NCBI GenBank assembly: GCA_002422605.1
Contig: DISW01000019.1
Coordinates: 133,508 to 197,507, forward strand
Length of the DNA: 64,000 nucleotides
Direction: 5' to 3'
Source: Bacteriovoracaceae bacterium UBA6200
Lineage (GTDB): Bacteria > Bdellovibrionota > Bacteriovoracia > Bacteriovoracales > Bacteriovoracaceae
Positions 34,084 through 44,244 of the stretch are shown here, piece after piece. A program made the position numbers and the translations under genes. A model generated the notes under the pieces. The model saw only the letters and a list, made by a program, of their open reading frames with translations. It had not been told where the DNA came from and did no database searches. Within the stretch, counting starts at the first letter, position 1; the number at the start of each line of letters is the position of its first letter.

Positions 34084-35949
34084 ATGCGAATTTCTTTAAA
34101 GTTAGTGGCTTTTCTTTGGTTAGGGTTATTTATAATCATTGGTGGCTTGTTATTTAGTGCTTATTCTCAATTTAAACCAGAAGCCTTTGTGGCCCTCATT
34201 AAAGAGCAGGTAGAAAAAAATTACCCTGGAAGTAAGCTTCAAGTTGGGAATGTCTCCTACGGATTTTCTCTTGATTTCAATCTTAAACTTCAAAATATTT
34301 CCCTCCATCGTTCTGAGAAGCTTATAAGTCAATTAGGAGAGCTTGAGCTGAAAGTTCCATGGTGGCTTCTGTTGACTAACCGCGGGAATGCTCAAATTAA
34401 TATTTCGAAGCTTGATATTTACGTTGAACATGATGAATCTGTGCCCGTTGCTAAAGTGGAAAAAACTCCATCAATTACAACGGTCAAAGTTGAGTTACCT
34501 GCCTATCTTGCCGATGCCGGATTTACAGTCAGAGCAAAAGAAGTTTCGATTAAAGATTTAAATAATTCACGTCGATATTTCAATGTTTCCAAATTACTCG
34601 TTCGTGAGTTTCAGTATGGAAAAAACTCAGCTTTTGAACTTAATATCCCTATTGAAATTACTCATAACGAAACTTCCTATACATCAGATCTTTGGCTTTT
34701 TGGAGATGTTACTCCCGAGCTTCAATCATGGAAGTTAAATTACCGAGGGGAGTTTAGAACTAAAGAGGCATCAGATAAATTTCAAATTGAAGATATTGTT
34801 ATTCATGGCAAATCAGATTTTAATCCAAAAGAATTAACAGTTCTTTCATTAATCGAGCTTTTGATTGATAAACAAAAGATTGGAGAAGGGCAAGTAACAG
34901 CATCTAAAGACGTTCTTAATGTCGATTTAAACTTAATTAAACTTCCACTCAATTATTTTGGTTTTATTTCTGCTGAAATCCAGAACCCATTTCTTAAAAA
35001 ACTTCAAGGTGAAGCAGCAGGGACGATAAGTTTCAAAAAAAGCCTTCTTGATGATATGGCCAAGCTATCCGGCAAGCTGGTTTTTGATGGAGAGCTGCAG
35101 TTGTCTGAAGGAAATGTCATACCAGGTAAGTGGCAAATAGGTGTGGAGAATTACCGTTGGGATGTTTCATTTATAAGTCCACAAGGTGAGGCTAGTTACT
35201 TTAGGCGTTCCGTGGTCGATGCAAAAACAAGTAAAGTTGTTCAATACAATGAAGAAGTCGGTTTTTCGGCAATAGATTTTAATCAGGTGATCTCTTCTAT
35301 AAAGCCCTTATCCTTTTTCCTGGAGAATTTATCGGGTCCTTATTATGTAACTGCCATTTCTTGTAAAAAGTGTCTTCAGGGAGATAAAACTCTTGATAGC
35401 ACTTTAAAGTATGGATTTTCTCCTGATCAGAAATATTATCAAGCTTCTATTTCGGGCAAAGATTTAAATTTTGATTTGAACTTTTCCGAGAAGCTTGAAC
35501 AAAAAGCTTTGGACCTTACTTTTGCAAATTTTGAATGGGACGCTTCTTATAACTTTCTCAATCCTTTTTTCGGAGCAATCAAAGCTGAATTAACTGGCTC
35601 AATTGAAGGACGTTGGAATGAGTCATGGGAAAAAGGCCAGTGGTTAATAAAACTAATGAGCAAAAACATCATGGGAAGTTTCGGTGCCATACCTGATTTA
35701 ATTGGCAAAACTTCTGAGATTTTTAACATCAATAGTAAGCAGATTCCTGCCCTTAGTTTAGATCTTGCCGTACAGAATAATACTCTTTCTTTAAAGTCAC
35801 TGTTGTTGGAGGGCGGAGAGTCGGCTAAAATTTCGGGAACATTAAGTTCGGAACATAAATCGACGCTTACACTGTCATACCCTAAGAATAAAAAAATTAA
35901 ACCAGTTAAAAAAGAAGACGTTACTCATTATTGGGTAATTAAGGAATAA
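34084..35949 (+). CDS. AsmA-like membrane-anchored protein
   Basis: This 621-residue protein has one N-terminal membrane helix (residues about 8-27) and a long periplasmic, beta-rich remainder. The N-terminal pattern (helix, then LQVGNVSYGFSLDFNLKLQNIS and ELELKVPWWLLL) fits the AsmA family of bridge-like lipid-transport proteins. Two cysteines form CKKC near residue 430. It is probably cotranscribed with uvrD and mtnA; the order has no obvious functional meaning. Confidence 0.65.
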   Translation: MRISLKLVAFLWLGLFIIIGGLLFSAYSQFKPEAFVALIKEQVEKNYPGSKLQVGNVSYGFSLDFNLKLQNISLHRSEKLISQLGELELKVPWWLLLTNRGNAQINISKLDIYVEHDESVPVAKVEKTPSITTVKVELPAYLADAGFTVRAKEVSIKDLNNSRRYFNVSKLLVREFQYGKNSAFELNIPIEITHNETSYTSDLWLFGDVTPELQSWKLNYRGEFRTKEASDKFQIEDIVIHGKSDFNPKELTVLSLIELLIDKQKIGEGQVTASKDVLNVDLNLIKLPLNYFGFISAEIQNPFLKKLQGEAAGTISFKKSLLDDMAKLSGKLVFDGELQLSEGNVIPGKWQIGVENYRWDVSFISPQGEASYFRRSVVDAKTSKVVQYNEEVGFSAIDFNQVISSIKPLSFFLENLSGPYYVTAISCKKCLQGDKTLDSTLKYGFSPDQKYYQASISGKDLNFDLNFSEKLEQKALDLTFANFEWDASYNFLNPFFGAIKAELTGSIEGRWNESWEKGQWLIKLMSKNIMGSFGAIPDLIGKTSEIFNINSKQIPALSLDLAVQNNTLSLKSLLLEGGESAKISGTLSSEHKSTLTLSYPKNKKIKPVKKEDVTHYWVIKE

Positions 35950-35951
35950 AT

Positions 35952-37007
35952 ATGGAGCAAAGTTACAGACCCATTATTTGGAAAGATGAAACACTCTACT
36001 TATTAGATCAAAGACAACTTCCTCAAAAAGAAATTTTTGTCGAAGTGTTTGATTTGAAATCCTGCGCGCTTGCTATTACGGACATGGTTGTGAGAGGCGC
36101 TCCTTGTATCGGCTTTACAGCAATATATGGAATGGCCCTTTGGGTAAAAAGCCAGACTCATTTGAATCTTGAAAATTGCCGTAAGGCTTGTGATGAAATG
36201 ATTTCTGCTCGTCCAACTGCTGTCAATCTCGCCTTTGAGGTAAATCGCTGTTTTGAAATGATGAAATCATATGTTTCAGAAGGACGATCAGTTAAAGAAC
36301 TTTTCGATCGTTTAGTTGAATTTGGAGATGAGCAAATTCACGAGAGCCATAATAAAAATACCCGTATGGCAGAAATCGGTTTTAATGAACTAAATAAAAA
36401 TCTAGGCGATAAAAAATGGCGCTTGATGACCCATTGTAATACAGGATTCTTGGCCTGTGGAAGCTTGGGTACGGCCCTTGGTGTGATTACATATGCTCAC
36501 TCTAAAGGTAAGGTCGAATATGTCCTGGCCGATGAGACCAGGCCTTACATGCAGGGGACAAGATTAACGGCTTTCGAACTAGCTAAAGAAGGCATTCCAT
36601 ATAGCATAGTGGTAGAGGGGGCAGCTTCGTATCTTCTTTCTCATGGGAAAGTGGATGCTATTTTTGTAGGAGCAGACCGTATTGCGGCCAATGGAGATAC
36701 CGCGAATAAAGTTGGAACATCGACACTGGCAATTGTTGCCAAAAACTATAATGTTCCTTTCTATGTTGTGGCACCAATAAGTTCTTTTGATACGACTATT
36801 CCTGATGGGAAACATATTGAAATTGAGATGAGACCCATGACTGAAATTACAGAATTAAAGGGCTTTAAGCTATCTCCGGAAGGGGCCCAATCCATTAATC
36901 CTAGTTTTGATGTAACTGACCATAAATTCATTACGGGCATTATATGTGAGAAAGGTTATATCAATCCTCAAAATGCTGGGGAACTTTTAAAAGTGGTGAA
37001 CTCATGA
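35952..37007 (+). CDS. mtnA: Methylthioribose-1-phosphate isomerase
   Basis: This 351-residue member of the MtnA/eIF2B-alpha family shows VVRGAPCIGFTAIYG, THCNTGFLACGSLGTALG (with the catalytic Cys of family members), DETRPYMQGTRLTAFEL and GADRIAANGDTANKVGT (catalytic Asp). It isomerises MTR-1-P in methionine salvage. No other salvage gene is present in the window. It overlaps the phosphatase gene by 4 bases. Confidence 0.92.
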   Translation: MEQSYRPIIWKDETLYLLDQRQLPQKEIFVEVFDLKSCALAITDMVVRGAPCIGFTAIYGMALWVKSQTHLNLENCRKACDEMISARPTAVNLAFEVNRCFEMMKSYVSEGRSVKELFDRLVEFGDEQIHESHNKNTRMAEIGFNELNKNLGDKKWRLMTHCNTGFLACGSLGTALGVITYAHSKGKVEYVLADETRPYMQGTRLTAFELAKEGIPYSIVVEGAASYLLSHGKVDAIFVGADRIAANGDTANKVGTSTLAIVAKNYNVPFYVVAPISSFDTTIPDGKHIEIEMRPMTEITELKGFKLSPEGAQSINPSFDVTDHKFITGIICEKGYINPQNAGELLKVVNS

Positions 37008-37933
37008 CACAAGATATTCGAGCTTCAATCGATATAGGTTCTAATAGTGTTCTTCTTTTGATTGGCAATGTGGTCCAAGGAAAATTTGTAGAAATTTCTA
37101 AACGAAGCGAGATCACTGCTTTAGGAAAAGAGTTAGATAAGAATAAGGCCTTCCGCCCTGATTCAATGGCGGCCACCTTTGAAGCCATAAAGTCATATGC
37201 TGAAGACTGCGATAAACATGGTATTGCTCGTGATAAAATCATTGCAACGGCAACGGAAGCTTCTCGAGTAGCAAAAAATGCTCAAGAATTCTTTCAAAAG
37301 ATCAATACCGAGATAGGCATCACAATTTCGGTCATTTCTCCTGAGGCAGAAGCATACTTCTCAACCAAGGGAATTCTTTTTGATACGAATTTTGAAAGCG
37401 AGATTATCACAATAATGGATATCGGTGGAGCCTCCACTGAACTAATCAAAGTTAATACCAAAACTTTCCAGATCATCGAAACAGTCAGTATGCCTATTGG
37501 TGCAGTAAGAAGCACTCAATGGTTAGATGATGATCTTTTTGTACAAAATTTGCAGAAAGTCTTTTTGGATTACCGAACAACTTTGGATAAATTTCAAACA
37601 AAAGAGCTTTTTTGTGTTGCAGGAACCATCACTTCGCTTGGAAATATGCATCTCCAACATAAAGAGTTTCACGAAAACGATGTTCATGGTTTGACTTTAA
37701 AAATTGAAGATGTTGATAATCTTTTTAAAAAATACTCAAATCAGACTCCTGAATACTATCTGGAACAGTTTCCATTCCTTCAAAAAAGATCCGAGAGCAT
37801 TAAGGGCGGGTTACATCTGGTCTATCACCTTGCTCATCGGCTATTAGTAAAATCGCTAACGATTTCAACTTATGGTTTAAGGTATGGAACAATTTTAGAA
37901 GGTCATATTAAACAGGATTTTCTTCATGGATAA
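37004..37933 (+). CDS. Ppx/GppA exopolyphosphatase-type phosphatase
   Basis: This 309-residue protein has the ASKHA-fold phosphate loop ASIDIGSNSVLLLIG, a second loop MDIGGASTEL and a TSLGNMHL region. It is shorter than full Ppx (no C-terminal HD domain), as in the GppA/Ppx2 group. It acts on polyphosphate or pppGpp. It is coupled to mtnA and to a cNMP-domain gene by short overlaps. Confidence 0.88.
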   Translation: MTQDIRASIDIGSNSVLLLIGNVVQGKFVEISKRSEITALGKELDKNKAFRPDSMAATFEAIKSYAEDCDKHGIARDKIIATATEASRVAKNAQEFFQKINTEIGITISVISPEAEAYFSTKGILFDTNFESEIITIMDIGGASTELIKVNTKTFQIIETVSMPIGAVRSTQWLDDDLFVQNLQKVFLDYRTTLDKFQTKELFCVAGTITSLGNMHLQHKEFHENDVHGLTLKIEDVDNLFKKYSNQTPEYYLEQFPFLQKRSESIKGGLHLVYHLAHRLLVKSLTISTYGLRYGTILEGHIKQDFLHG

Positions 37934-38357
37934 TTTACACAATTTCGCCTTTCGGGATGTCATATTTAAAGAGGGGACCAAGGCCAATAAACTTTATCTG
38001 GTAAAGACAGGTGAAGTTTTATGTCTGAAAGCTTCCACAGATCGTCTCATTCCTGTTTTTTTGGCCAAAGCCGGAGATATCATTGGTGAAAGCGCCATGA
38101 TTGAGAATATGGAATACACTTATTCTGCTATCACTCTGGCCGAAACCCAGCTCGTGGAAGTTCCGGCCATGAGCTTTAAAAATGTTTTTGAAAGTGCACC
38201 AGATTGGTTAGTCGAATTAACTACCACTATGATCACTAGATTTCAGAATACGGCCAATCTCATCGCAGAAAATAGAATGGTTCATTCTTCCATTATCTCC
38301 GAAGAGATGTTCACACCGAGTTTGGAATTAGAGTTTAAAAGACTTCTAAATCAATAA
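37926..38357 (+). CDS. Cyclic-nucleotide-binding domain protein
   Basis: This 143-residue protein is essentially one cNMP-binding fold: DVIFKEGTKANKLYLVKTGEV, then AKAGDIIGESAMIEN, where the GE-S/A pair is the phosphate-binding cassette. The arginine usual in high-affinity cassettes is not evident. There is no HTH domain, so it is not a CRP-type regulator. It overlaps the Ppx gene by 8 bases and the convergent gene by 7. Confidence 0.8.
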   Translation: MDNLHNFAFRDVIFKEGTKANKLYLVKTGEVLCLKASTDRLIPVFLAKAGDIIGESAMIENMEYTYSAITLAETQLVEVPAMSFKNVFESAPDWLVELTTTMITRFQNTANLIAENRMVHSSIISEEMFTPSLELEFKRLLNQ

Positions 38358-38782
38358 AATTGTATAATTCGATTACGGTGAAGATTTAAAGCTAGTTCAA
38401 CAATCTTTTGTTGAGCACGCTGACATTCATGGCGATTGCTCGTCAGGTCTTTTTGCATGATGTCGAATGCTTTTAGGGCCATTTCCCGAGATATAAGAGA
38501 GAGAGCTCTTCTTTGATTTTTTACATGAACTAAATTTAGTGCAAGCCCAAGAATGGCCGGTTGAACCTGAGAAACAATGGTCTTTAAGGATTCATCATTT
38601 AAATCCCAGATACTTTCAAAAGAAATACATGACTCTGTCAGCTCTTTGGCGAGAACTGGATTTCTTAGTCTTAGGTTCTTTAAGAGTTTAGTCTTATCAC
38701 CCGCATCCATCATTTGAAGCAGTTCTATGACTTGTTTTTTACCATTGATGAAAATTCCATTCTCATTATTCTTCTGACTCAT
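38351..38782 (-). CDS. Small FliG-like domain protein
   Basis: This 143-residue protein resembles a piece of FliG: NGKKQVIELLQMMDAGDKTKLLKNLRLRNPVLAKEL followed by SFESIWDLNDESLKTIV, which fits the FliG middle-domain pattern of repeated helices. It lacks the rest of FliG, so it is either a regulator or a standalone motor-like adaptor. A coiled-coil protein gene lies immediately upstream on the same strand. Confidence 0.5.
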   Translation of the reverse strand: MSQKNNENGIFINGKKQVIELLQMMDAGDKTKLLKNLRLRNPVLAKELTESCISFESIWDLNDESLKTIVSQVQPAILGLALNLVHVKNQRRALSLISREMALKAFDIMQKDLTSNRHECQRAQQKIVELALNLHRNRIIQFY

Positions 38783-38826
38783 CGATGCTCCTTCCTGGAT
38801 TTTTCAGATGGGGGACTATATGTTTA

Positions 38827-39252
38827 TTAAGCTTCGACCTTGGCCTTTTCGGCTTCGAATTTCTGACGTGCCTTCTCAAGGTATTCACGTTGCTTAAGTT
38901 CTAAATTTGCAATTTGCTGCTCATTACTCATTTGAGTCTCACTTAAGCGATCTGTCTGAGACTGTTTTAAATCTTGAATGAGTTTTTCGAAGCGCTGAGT
39001 TTCTTCTTCAATACGTTTTGCGTATTTGGTGCGTACTTGAGTGAGCTTTACTTCTGCTTCATTCTTCTCTTTATCGAGTTGAAGCTCATAATCTTTTTTT
39101 ACTTTTGTAATTTCTTTATCATTTTTCTCTTTTACTGTTTTTAGCTCATTCTCATACTGATCTCCGACTTTTCGAAGTTCGAAAGTTTGGCGTTTATTCA
39201 TTGCCTCTTTAGTATTGTTAATTCTGTTTTGAACAGCTGATACGTCAGACAT
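38827..39252 (-). CDS. Coiled-coil protein
   Basis: This 141-residue protein is almost entirely coiled coil and rich in Glu, Lys and Gln. I chose the start MSDVSAV at 39252 because AAGGA lies 10 bases upstream; the earlier ATG at 39261 is too close to it. No family is recognised. It lies 44 bases upstream of the FliG-like gene, so a joint role is possible. Confidence 0.6.
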   Translation of the reverse strand: MSDVSAVQNRINNTKEAMNKRQTFELRKVGDQYENELKTVKEKNDKEITKVKKDYELQLDKEKNEAEVKLTQVRTKYAKRIEEETQRFEKLIQDLKQSQTDRLSETQMSNEQQIANLELKQREYLEKARQKFEAEKAKVEA

Positions 39253-39345
39253 GGCCAACATTTCCTTTGCTAAAAGCTAATGCCTTTCATGGCATTATTA
39301 ATTATCATACTTAGACATGAGTATCAGACACAAGGCAGGCAAAAA

Positions 39346-40515
39346 ATGATGGGTCCAAACTTACCGAGAGTCTTTATTATTCAAGGCAAACGGACTCCCT
39401 TTGGAAAATTTGGAGGAGCACTAGGCTCTTTAAAACCAGTTGAACTAGCTGTAATTGCTGCTCAGGCACTACTTAAGGAAACTGGTGTAGACCCTGAGAC
39501 TCTTAATCAGGTAATTTTTGCCAATGTCATTCCTTGCACACCTGACACTTTGTATGCCGGACGACATCTGGCCTTAAAGTGCGGTTTAAATGTCCGAACT
39601 CCAGGATTGGTTGTAAATCGCTTATGTGGATCAGGAATAGAAGCCATTATTCAAAGTGCAAGACTCATCAGGAATTATGAAGCCGACGCCTTGTTAGTGG
39701 CAGGTGCCGAGACATTGAGTATGGCCCCGCATTTAACTTACGGTGCAAGGTTTGGAACTAAATATGGACCTCTGAAATCGCAGGACATGTTGCTCGATAC
39801 TCTCTATGACCAACACGCTCAGATTGCTATGGGACTAACAGCAGAAAATCTTTCCCAAACTTATAATATAACAAAACAAGACTCTGATCTGTTTTCTTAT
39901 GAGTCTCATCGTAAAGCTAATCTGGCCTATGCTGGAAACCTTATTCAGGATGAAATCGTGGCCGTTGATAAATGTTCTAAAGATGAGCATTTAAGAGGTG
40001 ATGTCTCATTGGAAGATATGCAAAAGCTTAAACCTACTTTCTTAAAAGAGGGGACGGTCACAGCCGGTTCTGCATCAGGAATTGTTGATGGTGCCTGCTC
40101 CATGATTATTGCTTCTGAAGAATATGTTAGAACCCATAACTTAAAACCATTGGCCGAGATTATTGCTGGAGAGGTTGTAGGAGTAGACCCTAATCGTATG
40201 GGATTAGGACCAGTACCGGCCATCACTGAATTATTAGCAAAGCAGAAATTAAAAAAACAGGACATCGATTTATTTGAAATCAACGAAGCCTTCGCTCCTC
40301 AAGTCCTCGCCTGTCAGAAAGCTTTGGAAATTGATCCCTCTGAGCTTAATATATGGGGAGGGGCAATCGCTTTAGGTCATCCCTTAGGCGCTACCGGATT
40401 AAAAATAACTCTGACTTTGGCCCGGCAACTGAAATATTTAAATAAGAAGAAAGGAATCTCTTCTGCGTGTATTGGTGGTGGTCAGGGAATTTCATTACTG
40501 ATCGAGAGTGTATGA
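39346..40515 (+). CDS. Acetyl-CoA acetyltransferase (thiolase)
   Basis: This 389-residue thiolase has the nucleophilic Cys in NRLCGSGIEAI, the His in ALGHPLGATG, and the second Cys in SACIGGGQG. The length is typical. I chose the start at ATG 39346 because upstream in-frame codons give a non-homologous hydrophobic extension. It catalyses acetoacetyl-CoA formation or beta-oxidation thiolysis. The next gene starts inside its stop codon (ATGA). Confidence 0.94.
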   Translation: MMGPNLPRVFIIQGKRTPFGKFGGALGSLKPVELAVIAAQALLKETGVDPETLNQVIFANVIPCTPDTLYAGRHLALKCGLNVRTPGLVVNRLCGSGIEAIIQSARLIRNYEADALLVAGAETLSMAPHLTYGARFGTKYGPLKSQDMLLDTLYDQHAQIAMGLTAENLSQTYNITKQDSDLFSYESHRKANLAYAGNLIQDEIVAVDKCSKDEHLRGDVSLEDMQKLKPTFLKEGTVTAGSASGIVDGACSMIIASEEYVRTHNLKPLAEIIAGEVVGVDPNRMGLGPVPAITELLAKQKLKKQDIDLFEINEAFAPQVLACQKALEIDPSELNIWGGAIALGHPLGATGLKITLTLARQLKYLNKKKGISSACIGGGQGISLLIESV

Positions 40516-41813
40516 AACTTAATAAAACTGATTTCGAAGAATTTAAAAAATGGCTGGATCTTGATATCAATTCAATTGGTTGGGAAGGTCGTTATGCAGA
40601 TTCATTCACTGATTTCTGGAGTTCTTTCTTTAAAGAACAAATCGAACACTCCGAGCTAAGTGAACGTTTTGAATATGCAAAGAAAGTTGCTAAATCAGGC
40701 CCACTCATCTCCTGGTTAAATTGGCTTTTTGAGAAGTATCTTGTTTTTTCTTTTATCAATAAAGGCCATTCCGTCCGGGAAATAGCTTTTTTATTCGATC
40801 TTCAAGAAAAGAATGTTTCCACAATTTTAAGAGATCATCTCATTAAAGTTTATCCCGTATATGAGGACTACCTAAACGATAACTTTCAGATTAGTAATGT
40901 TAGCTCCAAAAATCTTTTCTTGAAGTTTGAAGACCTTGAAAAAATATTGGGAAGTGATGCCAAAGATAAGGGCACATTTGAAGATGACATCCTTGCTCAC
41001 ATGGAAGTAACTCTCTATCCTGATTGGGCTAATTTAGTCAAAGAACTCCAGAAAGATATTTTGTCTTTGAAAATAGATTTCGAAAACTTAAAGAAGAAAG
41101 CGGGCTATAAAAAACAGATTCGCTTCTTCCAGGAAGTGATTCTTCTCTTACTCATTTTGAGTGTCGTTGTTTTTGTCTTAAAAAATACAAACAAGTGGTA
41201 TGAAAATTATTTGGTTAATAAAATCACCTTATTTGAACCGAATTTTTTCTGGCTTGATAAGACGCTCTCCTACCAAGAACAAGATTTATTGGCCAAGCAG
41301 CAAATCGATCTCTCCAATAAAGAACTTGAGGAATTAGAAAGACTAGAGGCTCAACAAGTTTTTGAAGATGGAAAACTCGAATCACGTTTTGATCCTGAGT
41401 CAGATGTAGTCGTTCTTGATTCTATTGAGGATGTTCCTAAAAGTTTTGGTGAAGCTGAAACTGAGCAGTCCGCCTATGAAGAGAATAAGAAAGGCGGTTA
41501 TCGGGATAGTTCTTATGCCGCCTCTAATAAGAAGGCATACCGGATTTTGATGACATCAGTGGAACCATCAGCAATTAGAAGCGAGATTTTGCCTTTAATG
41601 CAACAATTTGGAATCACTCAAGTTGATAACGTAAAGCCAGGCATGGAAATTCCTGGAGGGCTATACTTCAATTTAAGGGTACCTTCTAAATACCTGAAAG
41701 ATTTTATGACCAAAGTTTCGACTTTAGGAGAGGCAACGATTTTTGAAAGCCGCTCGCAGGGTGGGGATCAACCTGGAAAGAATCGAGTCTTCATTTGGAT
41801 TAAATCTATTTAA
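40512..41813 (+). CDS. Single-pass membrane protein with an HTH-like N-terminal region
   Basis: This 433-residue protein starts at ATG 40512, overlapping the thiolase stop as ATGA. Residues about 75-110 (GHSVREIAFLFDLQEKNVSTIL) look like a helix-turn-helix. One membrane helix lies near 211-230, followed by an acidic stretch and a C-terminal domain of about 90 residues (from ILMTSVEPSAI). The layout suggests a DNA-binding cytoplasmic part and an extracytoplasmic sensor. No family is recognised. Confidence 0.6.
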   Translation: MKLNKTDFEEFKKWLDLDINSIGWEGRYADSFTDFWSSFFKEQIEHSELSERFEYAKKVAKSGPLISWLNWLFEKYLVFSFINKGHSVREIAFLFDLQEKNVSTILRDHLIKVYPVYEDYLNDNFQISNVSSKNLFLKFEDLEKILGSDAKDKGTFEDDILAHMEVTLYPDWANLVKELQKDILSLKIDFENLKKKAGYKKQIRFFQEVILLLLILSVVVFVLKNTNKWYENYLVNKITLFEPNFFWLDKTLSYQEQDLLAKQQIDLSNKELEELERLEAQQVFEDGKLESRFDPESDVVVLDSIEDVPKSFGEAETEQSAYEENKKGGYRDSSYAASNKKAYRILMTSVEPSAIRSEILPLMQQFGITQVDNVKPGMEIPGGLYFNLRVPSKYLKDFMTKVSTLGEATIFESRSQGGDQPGKNRVFIWIKSI

Positions 41814-41820
41814 AGTTTTC

Positions 41821-43548
41821 TTACTGTTCTTTTTTAGCGCCAAGAATGGTGTCAATAACTCCTGCAGCATTATCAAATGTACCAGTTGGAGTAGATTTTC
41901 CATCGGCTTTTATATTATCAAAGAGACTTGGATCAATTTTAGATTTTTCGAGCCCGGCTAATTCTTTTCTAAGTACGTTCACGTTTCGTCCCTCTTCACT
42001 AGAACCTTTTCTTTTTAATTTAAGACTACTTGTAATGATATTGTTAAATAAAACAACCTGGGCCATTCGCACTCGTTCTTCTTTCGATTGTAAGGCATTT
42101 TCTTTAATGTTATTGGACTTAGCTGTAGCGTCCTTGGAGTCATCTTCTGATATTTGGCGAGAACCAATCTTTTCTTTCATTTCATCTAGTGTCGCCATTC
42201 TTTTAGCATCGTAAATGGCAGCAATTTCTTTCTCGATATCAACCTTTTCCTTATTTTCGATCTTCCTCAGAAGATCCAGGTAACCATTTTCCTGAAGGTA
42301 GGTTTTTAGGTCTTCTTCTTTGTCTTTTATTTCTGAAATTCGCTTAAGCTCCACTTCTTTTTTAAAACGCATATCAAGCTCAAGGTTATGTTGGGCTTTC
42401 TCTGCAGTATCTCCTACTCTCATGAACTCTTCACAATTTGAATCATCAGGACTGTTAATACATTTATCCTGAAGCTCAAGCTGTTTTTTATTTTCAGTTT
42501 GACCACCTGTCAGAACGTCGGCCGATGAATAGTTGGTTAGCTCATCAACATTTGGAGTATCGTTTGTTGGATTGTAATTATTGATCGCAATTAGCATCTT
42601 AGTCGAGAAATCTTCTCCCGAGAATTGTTCTTGGATCTGTCCAATTTGAGCAATAGCCTTTCTTGATGCTTGTAACTTGGCTTCAGTTAAGCACGCGTTT
42701 GCACCTGTTTTATCATCAGTGTCTCCTCCTGATTTTACTTTTTCTCTAAAGAGGTTACAGAGCGGAACGATTTTGGCCCCACAGCTCATGAAGAAATCTT
42801 CCATGGCCTTAATGTTACTTGCCTGGTTTGCTCCCATGCCCTCCAGCATCGTTTTATAAATGGCTTCTTTGTTTCCAGTATCCGAAAAACTTCCGAAACC
42901 TTTCGAGCCAATATCTGTGAGAGGAGGATTGGTAATATCATTAGAGGTATTAAGCTCTTTTAAATCGTTACCCCAATGCTCAATGAAACTGTTTTGACTT
43001 CTCGTACGATCATTTATTCTTAGATTTTCGAAACAAAAGCGAGAAACTTCATAAAGTGAGTTTTTGATGATCTGGGTTTTATAGAGGTCGATGAAAACTT
43101 TCTGATCTACCATTTTCATTTTGCCGAATTTCATTTGCTCGACCATCGCATTGATATCTTTGGTTGCAGGGTCAACACCGGTTAATGACTTGTACAGATT
43201 GTTACTGAGATATTCAGTTAAGTCTTTTTGGGATTTGGAGCTGACTAAGCCAAATCTTTGAATACCTAATGCATTTGAAAGTTTCTTAAGATCCTCTGGT
43301 TTTCTTCCTTCGATCTTTTTTTTAAAACAATCGATTGCCGCTTGGACCTTACTATTATCTGCGGCCTGTCCGGATGTGAAGGGGTATTTATCCCGACATT
43401 CTTTAAATTCAATGGATGTTTCCAAGGTATCTGAGATTTGAACTTCGTGAATAGAAGAGACAATTTCATTTTTAATTTCGGTGACAGGATTAATTTCTCC
43501 CGCCAGGAGATTGCCACTAGCAAAAACAAAAAGAATAAGCATTTTCAT
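41821..43548 (-). CDS. Secreted protein of unknown function
   Basis: This 575-residue protein has an N-terminal signal peptide (residues 1-17). The rest is mostly helical and charged, with scattered cysteines (KECRDK, AIDCFKK, RFCFEN, SCGAKIVPLC, DSNCEEF) that could form disulphides. Residues about 395-455 look like coiled coil. No family is recognised. It is convergent with the HTH-membrane gene. Confidence 0.6.
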   Translation of the reverse strand: MKMLILFVFASGNLLAGEINPVTEIKNEIVSSIHEVQISDTLETSIEFKECRDKYPFTSGQAADNSKVQAAIDCFKKKIEGRKPEDLKKLSNALGIQRFGLVSSKSQKDLTEYLSNNLYKSLTGVDPATKDINAMVEQMKFGKMKMVDQKVFIDLYKTQIIKNSLYEVSRFCFENLRINDRTRSQNSFIEHWGNDLKELNTSNDITNPPLTDIGSKGFGSFSDTGNKEAIYKTMLEGMGANQASNIKAMEDFFMSCGAKIVPLCNLFREKVKSGGDTDDKTGANACLTEAKLQASRKAIAQIGQIQEQFSGEDFSTKMLIAINNYNPTNDTPNVDELTNYSSADVLTGGQTENKKQLELQDKCINSPDDSNCEEFMRVGDTAEKAQHNLELDMRFKKEVELKRISEIKDKEEDLKTYLQENGYLDLLRKIENKEKVDIEKEIAAIYDAKRMATLDEMKEKIGSRQISEDDSKDATAKSNNIKENALQSKEERVRMAQVVLFNNIITSSLKLKRKGSSEEGRNVNVLRKELAGLEKSKIDPSLFDNIKADGKSTPTGTFDNAAGVIDTILGAKKEQ

Positions 43549-43624
43549 ATGCTTAGTTTATCGGAAGAACCCGCCGAAACACTTACTTCTACTCGGAAAC
43601 GAAAGAATTACTTTGTCTTTTCAG

Positions 43625-44170
43625 CTACATAGCATCATCAGACATGCCGAAAAGACCTTTCATTTCCCGCAATAATTTATGGCTTTTTCCTAGGTAATAC
43701 CACTGTCTGGAAAAACCAATTATCATGGCCACAATAAAACCATAGGCCACACCAGAATGAACGACTTTGCTCACCATTCCGGTGTCGTGGGCGCCACCAA
43801 GTAAAAAGGCAATAGTTCCAAGAACTAGCATCAACATAGTCCAAGGAATTGTTTGTCTCTTGGAGAGCTGAGATTCGTGAACAAAACGTGCAACTTTTTT
43901 CTTATAAGGCTCAAGATCTGCAGGCGGTTCTTCGAAGAGTTCACTTAAATTGGCCGTACTATTAAGAGCATTCCAGACGTTTTCAACTAAACGGGCCACG
44001 CCAATGAAATAAAACATGACAAAAGCTTGGATAAAAATAGTGTACATGAATGAAGGAATAGCCAGTTGGATATGACCAAAGCCAAATTCCAGCCATCCAA
44101 GAGCGACTGAAGTAGTAAGGGCAATACCAAGAACCATGACTAGTAATAAAAATCTTAGAAGATGGGCCAT
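43625..44170 (-). CDS. Four-helix membrane protein of unknown function
   Basis: This 181-residue protein has four hydrophobic helices (about residues 5-27, 38-60, 107-126 and 135-156) and a cytoplasmic loop with EEPPADLEPYKKK. No family is recognised. It is divergent from the bc-complex operon, so it might be associated with it. Confidence 0.6.
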   Translation of the reverse strand: MAHLLRFLLLVMVLGIALTTSVALGWLEFGFGHIQLAIPSFMYTIFIQAFVMFYFIGVARLVENVWNALNSTANLSELFEEPPADLEPYKKKVARFVHESQLSKRQTIPWTMLMLVLGTIAFLLGGAHDTGMVSKVVHSGVAYGFIVAMIIGFSRQWYYLGKSHKLLREMKGLFGMSDDAM

Positions 44171-44244
44171 TAGACTTCCAATTTGAGCTTCATTTTGTTA
44201 ATTTGCCCGTACATTTACCGCCTTTTTTATCATAAGGAAATCAA

